Of a stretch of 64,000 bases of DNA, positions 61,771 through 64,000 are shown one piece after another. Under the pieces are notes generated by a model. The model was not told the DNA's origin, did not search any database, and saw only the letters and a program-made list of their open reading frames with translations. The stretch's first letter is position 1. Every line of letters begins with the position of its first letter. The translations under genes and the position numbers were made by a program. Source of the stretch: Sinorhizobium arboris LMG 14919 (GTDB lineage Bacteria; Pseudomonadota; Alphaproteobacteria; Rhizobiales; Rhizobiaceae); assembly GCF_000427465.1 (NCBI RefSeq), contig NZ_ATYB01000014.1, forward strand, positions 62,001-126,000. Reading direction: 5' to 3'.

Positions 61771-63060
61771 ATGAGCGGAATGCCGGCTGCTGTTCGTAAA
61801 GGCATTCTGGCTCGGACTTGGGCGAGCGACTTCTTGCCACTCGCTCTCGTGGCCTTCTGCATGGTCATGAATTTCGCCCTGGCCCTCCTCAACAGTCTCG
61901 TGGCCAGCGTCCAGGAAATCCATGTGGTCGTCCTGCAGCTGTTCATGACGTTGTGCGCCGCCGGGCTGCTGGTGCTGCGGCGGCCCCGCGTGACGACCGA
62001 TCAGGCCATGCTGTTCATCATGCTGGCGATATGCGTCTTCGCCTCGACCGTTTATCACCGGAGTACAGACCTCAAGACGCTGTACGACATGTCCGTAATT
62101 CCGCTCTTCGTCGTCCTGGGCTCCACGATCAGGAAGATACCAAGATGGTTCGTGCATGCCCTGTTCGTTGCCGTTTTGGCCACCACGCTGGTCGAAGCGC
62201 TGGCGCCGGACCTCTATGCCAGGGTCGTCAACCCACTGAAATATTACGCCAACACCAGAAGCTGGGTCGCGGACAAGTTGGAGGACGACTCGGGCGACCC
62301 TGGTTTCTATTTCGGGGCCGAGCGAGACGGGGGGATCCACCGTGCCAGCGGCCTCTTTCTCGAACCCCTTTCCACCGGCTATTTCGCGTGCATCGCCGCC
62401 ATCTTCTACATCTACGAGTACAAATATCAGTTCGCCAAGAAGATGCTTGCCCTTGCCGGGTGCGTCCTCATCATAATATTGGCGGACGCCCGAGCGTCGC
62501 TGGGCGTGCTTTTCGTCATTGCGGCAGGTGCGCCGATACTTGCGCGCCTGCCGCGATTGGTGGGGCTCCTGTTGCCGTTCCTCGTCTTTGCCGGGGGAGC
62601 GGTTGTGTACTATTCCGCGGTGGGTAGCCACCACATCGTGGACATGGCGACGCGCTTGTCCTGGACCTACGAAGAACTCAGGGCCGCTGATTTGTCGGCG
62701 CTGCTCTTCGGCGGCCTCGACCAGACCCATGCGAACGACAGCGCCATCCTCTACTTCGCCGACGTTGCCGGGATATTGGGTTACATCCTGTTGATGTACA
62801 TATCTGCCGGCGTCGCATCGACGGGGGAGCGCCCGTTCATCACAAATGCAGCGCTGATATACCTGGCGAGCACCAGCCTGTTCGGCCATGCTTTCGCTTC
62901 GATCAAGACCGGAGCCCTTCTAGGCTTCCTCGTGGCGAGCCATAAGCCGCCCGATAACGGGAGCGCTGTCACTCTGCGCCGGGACGGAGGGGGGGCTTCG
63001 TCCGTGTTGCCCAATCGCCAGGCACCCAGCCAAACAGGGATTATCGACCGGGAACGATGA
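61771..63060 (+). CDS. O-antigen ligase/polysaccharide polymerase-like (ExoQ/Wzy type) membrane protein
   Basis: 429 residues with about ten hydrophobic segments. A large loop at about 150-200 contains RVVNPLKYYANTRSWVADKLEDDSGDPGFYFGAERDGGIHRASGLFLEPLSTGYF, in which GIHRASGLFLEPLSTG resembles the RxxGxFxxPN-type element of Wzy/ligase proteins. ADARASLGVLF corresponds to the conserved Arg-containing segment. It would polymerise or ligate lipid-linked repeat units at the periplasmic face. Neighbouring sugar transferase and epimerase genes support this. Which of the two activities it has is open. Confidence 0.82.
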   Translation: MSGMPAAVRKGILARTWASDFLPLALVAFCMVMNFALALLNSLVASVQEIHVVVLQLFMTLCAAGLLVLRRPRVTTDQAMLFIMLAICVFASTVYHRSTDLKTLYDMSVIPLFVVLGSTIRKIPRWFVHALFVAVLATTLVEALAPDLYARVVNPLKYYANTRSWVADKLEDDSGDPGFYFGAERDGGIHRASGLFLEPLSTGYFACIAAIFYIYEYKYQFAKKMLALAGCVLIIILADARASLGVLFVIAAGAPILARLPRLVGLLLPFLVFAGGAVVYYSAVGSHHIVDMATRLSWTYEELRAADLSALLFGGLDQTHANDSAILYFADVAGILGYILLMYISAGVASTGERPFITNAALIYLASTSLFGHAFASIKTGALLGFLVASHKPPDNGSAVTLRRDGGGASSVLPNRQAPSQTGIIDRER

Positions 63061-63246
63061 GCCGCCAGCGGCGGCTGCATCATGAGACGCCCGGGTGGCC
63101 CATCAAGAGGCCGCCTGGCTCGCTTGTCGGCGCCGTCTACTAATACTTGCGTACTATACTAAATTAGGATCACTTGAAATATTCCTACGGACGCACAATC
63201 ATAGCGCAAATGGATACTTGACAAATCTACTTAGGATATTTGAGAA

Positions 63247-64000
63247 ATGCTCGGTTTCGGCTCGAGGATACTCGCGGTCTTGGGTACAAGGCCGGAAGCG
63301 ATAAAGCTCGCCCCATTGGTCAAGGCTGCTGAAGCAGACCGGACCTTCGACATACAGGTCTGCATAACCGGACAACACCGCTCCATGCTGGATCAGGTCC
63401 TGGACGTATTCGGCATTACGCCCGATTACGATCTCAACCTCATGAAGCCGGCTCAGAGCCTTGCCGAGGTCACCTCGAGAATCGTCACAGAAGTGTCGGG
63501 CGTGATCCGGCATGCGCGTCCGGAATGCGTGCTGGTCCAGGGCGACACGACGACGGCTTTTGCCGCGAGCCTCGCCGCGTTTTATGAGAAGGTGCCGATC
63601 GCCCATGTGGAGGCGGGGCTTCGCACCTCAGATAAATATTCTCCATTTCCGGAGGAGGCCAACCGGCGCTTCATCAGCAGCATTGCGGACCTTCATTTTG
63701 CGCCGACACCATGGGCCCGCGCCAACCTGCTGCGCGAGGGCCACCCCGAAAGCGCGGTCTTCGTAACCGGCAACAGCGTCATCGATGCGCTGATATGGGT
63801 GATGAATGTCCTGAAGTCGGATGCCCGGCTGCGGAGACAGGTCGAGGACCGGTTCGCGTTTCTCAATCCCGAAAGACGCCTCGTCCTGATCACCGGGCAC
63901 CGCCGTGAAAGCTTTGGCGGCCCCATCCGTAGGATGTGCGAGGCTCTGGTCGACCTCGTCGAACAGGTCCCGGACGCAGAGATCCTCTATCCGGTTCACT
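63247..64000 (+). CDS. wecB: UDP-N-acetylglucosamine 2-epimerase (WecB type), 3' end outside window
   Basis: 251 codons visible of about 370-380. Start ATG at 63247. Motifs: ILAVLGTRPEAIKLAPLVKA, QVCITGQHRSMLDQVLDVFGI, VLVQGDTTTAFAASLAAFYEKVPIAHVEAGLRTSDKYSPFPEEANRRFISSIADLHFAPT, and VLITGHRRESFGGP, the canonical non-hydrolysing epimerase series. The enzyme makes UDP-ManNAc from UDP-GlcNAc for surface glycans. The right end is cut in the family's YPVH stretch, so the last ~120 residues are not seen. The 186 bp before it hold no gene. Confidence 0.95.
   Translation, partial: MLGFGSRILAVLGTRPEAIKLAPLVKAAEADRTFDIQVCITGQHRSMLDQVLDVFGITPDYDLNLMKPAQSLAEVTSRIVTEVSGVIRHARPECVLVQGDTTTAFAASLAAFYEKVPIAHVEAGLRTSDKYSPFPEEANRRFISSIADLHFAPTPWARANLLREGHPESAVFVTGNSVIDALIWVMNVLKSDARLRRQVEDRFAFLNPERRLVLITGHRRESFGGPIRRMCEALVDLVEQVPDAEILYPVH

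Noticed and set aside
61681..62889. 402-codon minus-strand open frame
   Set aside because: Antisense to the polysaccharide polymerase; no hydrophobic segments or motifs.

Overview
The window looks like a chromosomal segment of a Sinorhizobium/Ensifer-type alphaproteobacterium. The evidence is the gene order rpmH-rnpA-yidC-engB-argB read together on one strand, dapD with a LOG-family gene and a HAD nucleotidase nearby, GC-rich codon use, and intergenic palindromes of the rhizobial type (about 12.2, 15.3, 17.4, 24.4 and 26.86 kb). Species cannot be fixed by eye. Both ends cut through genes: an RND efflux pump on the left and a WecB-type epimerase on the right.

1-28.6 kb is mostly core. It holds an RND/adaptor efflux operon with an upstream hydrolase-like protein that has lost its catalytic triad and a divergent LysR regulator; an HxlR regulator divergent from an SMR exporter; a DEAD-box helicase; dapD plus a DUF805 protein; a LOG-family hydrolase and a HAD nucleotidase with abutting stops; a DMT transporter; ada; a PEP-mutase/isocitrate-lyase-like enzyme; argB; an anti-sigma-like protein without a sigma partner; an exported MsrB; engB, yidC, rnpA and rpmH; a chemoreceptor with a C-terminal CheR/CheB tether; a TVP38-flavoprotein pair; and a histidine kinase. 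It closes with tRNA-Arg(ACG).

28.6-42.7 kb is an accessory block directly after the tRNA. It contains small single-domain enzymes in mixed orientation: AHSA1, ChaC, two APH/Nudix-type units, MazG-like, alpha/beta hydrolase, GrpB, HAD, histidine phosphatase, an AAC(6')-like acetyltransferase and VOC. There are also two large TPR proteins sharing one scaffold but carrying different N-terminal output domains (adenylate cyclase or winged helix). A histidine-phosphatase + Nudix unit is present three times: one complete, one with a truncated phosphatase, and one truncated in both genes and mosaic in sequence. Short dispersed repeats (about 29.6, 34.9, 38.05 and 42.0 kb) sit between genes. No integrase, transposase or CRISPR array is visible.

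43-54.4 kb is a low-oxygen/stress block: CBS-BON protein, DUF2933 protein, ADP-forming acyl-CoA synthetase fused to a GNAT domain, universal stress protein, phasin-like protein, P-type cation ATPase (with a 3' frameshift), MgtC/DUF4010 and DUF1275 membrane proteins, and a small c-type cytochrome. Four perfect TTGA-N6-TCAA motifs (FNR/FixK type) lie 55-100 bp upstream of four of these genes, which suggests common oxygen control.

54.4-64 kb holds an alpha/beta hydrolase with an Asp nucleophile, a BCCT osmolyte transporter, another APH-fold protein, a YdcF/ElyC-like membrane protein, and then a surface-polysaccharide locus: sugar transferase, a small Tat-signal protein with tandem operator-like repeats upstream, an O-antigen-ligase/polymerase-like protein, and a WecB-type UDP-GlcNAc 2-epimerase running off the window.
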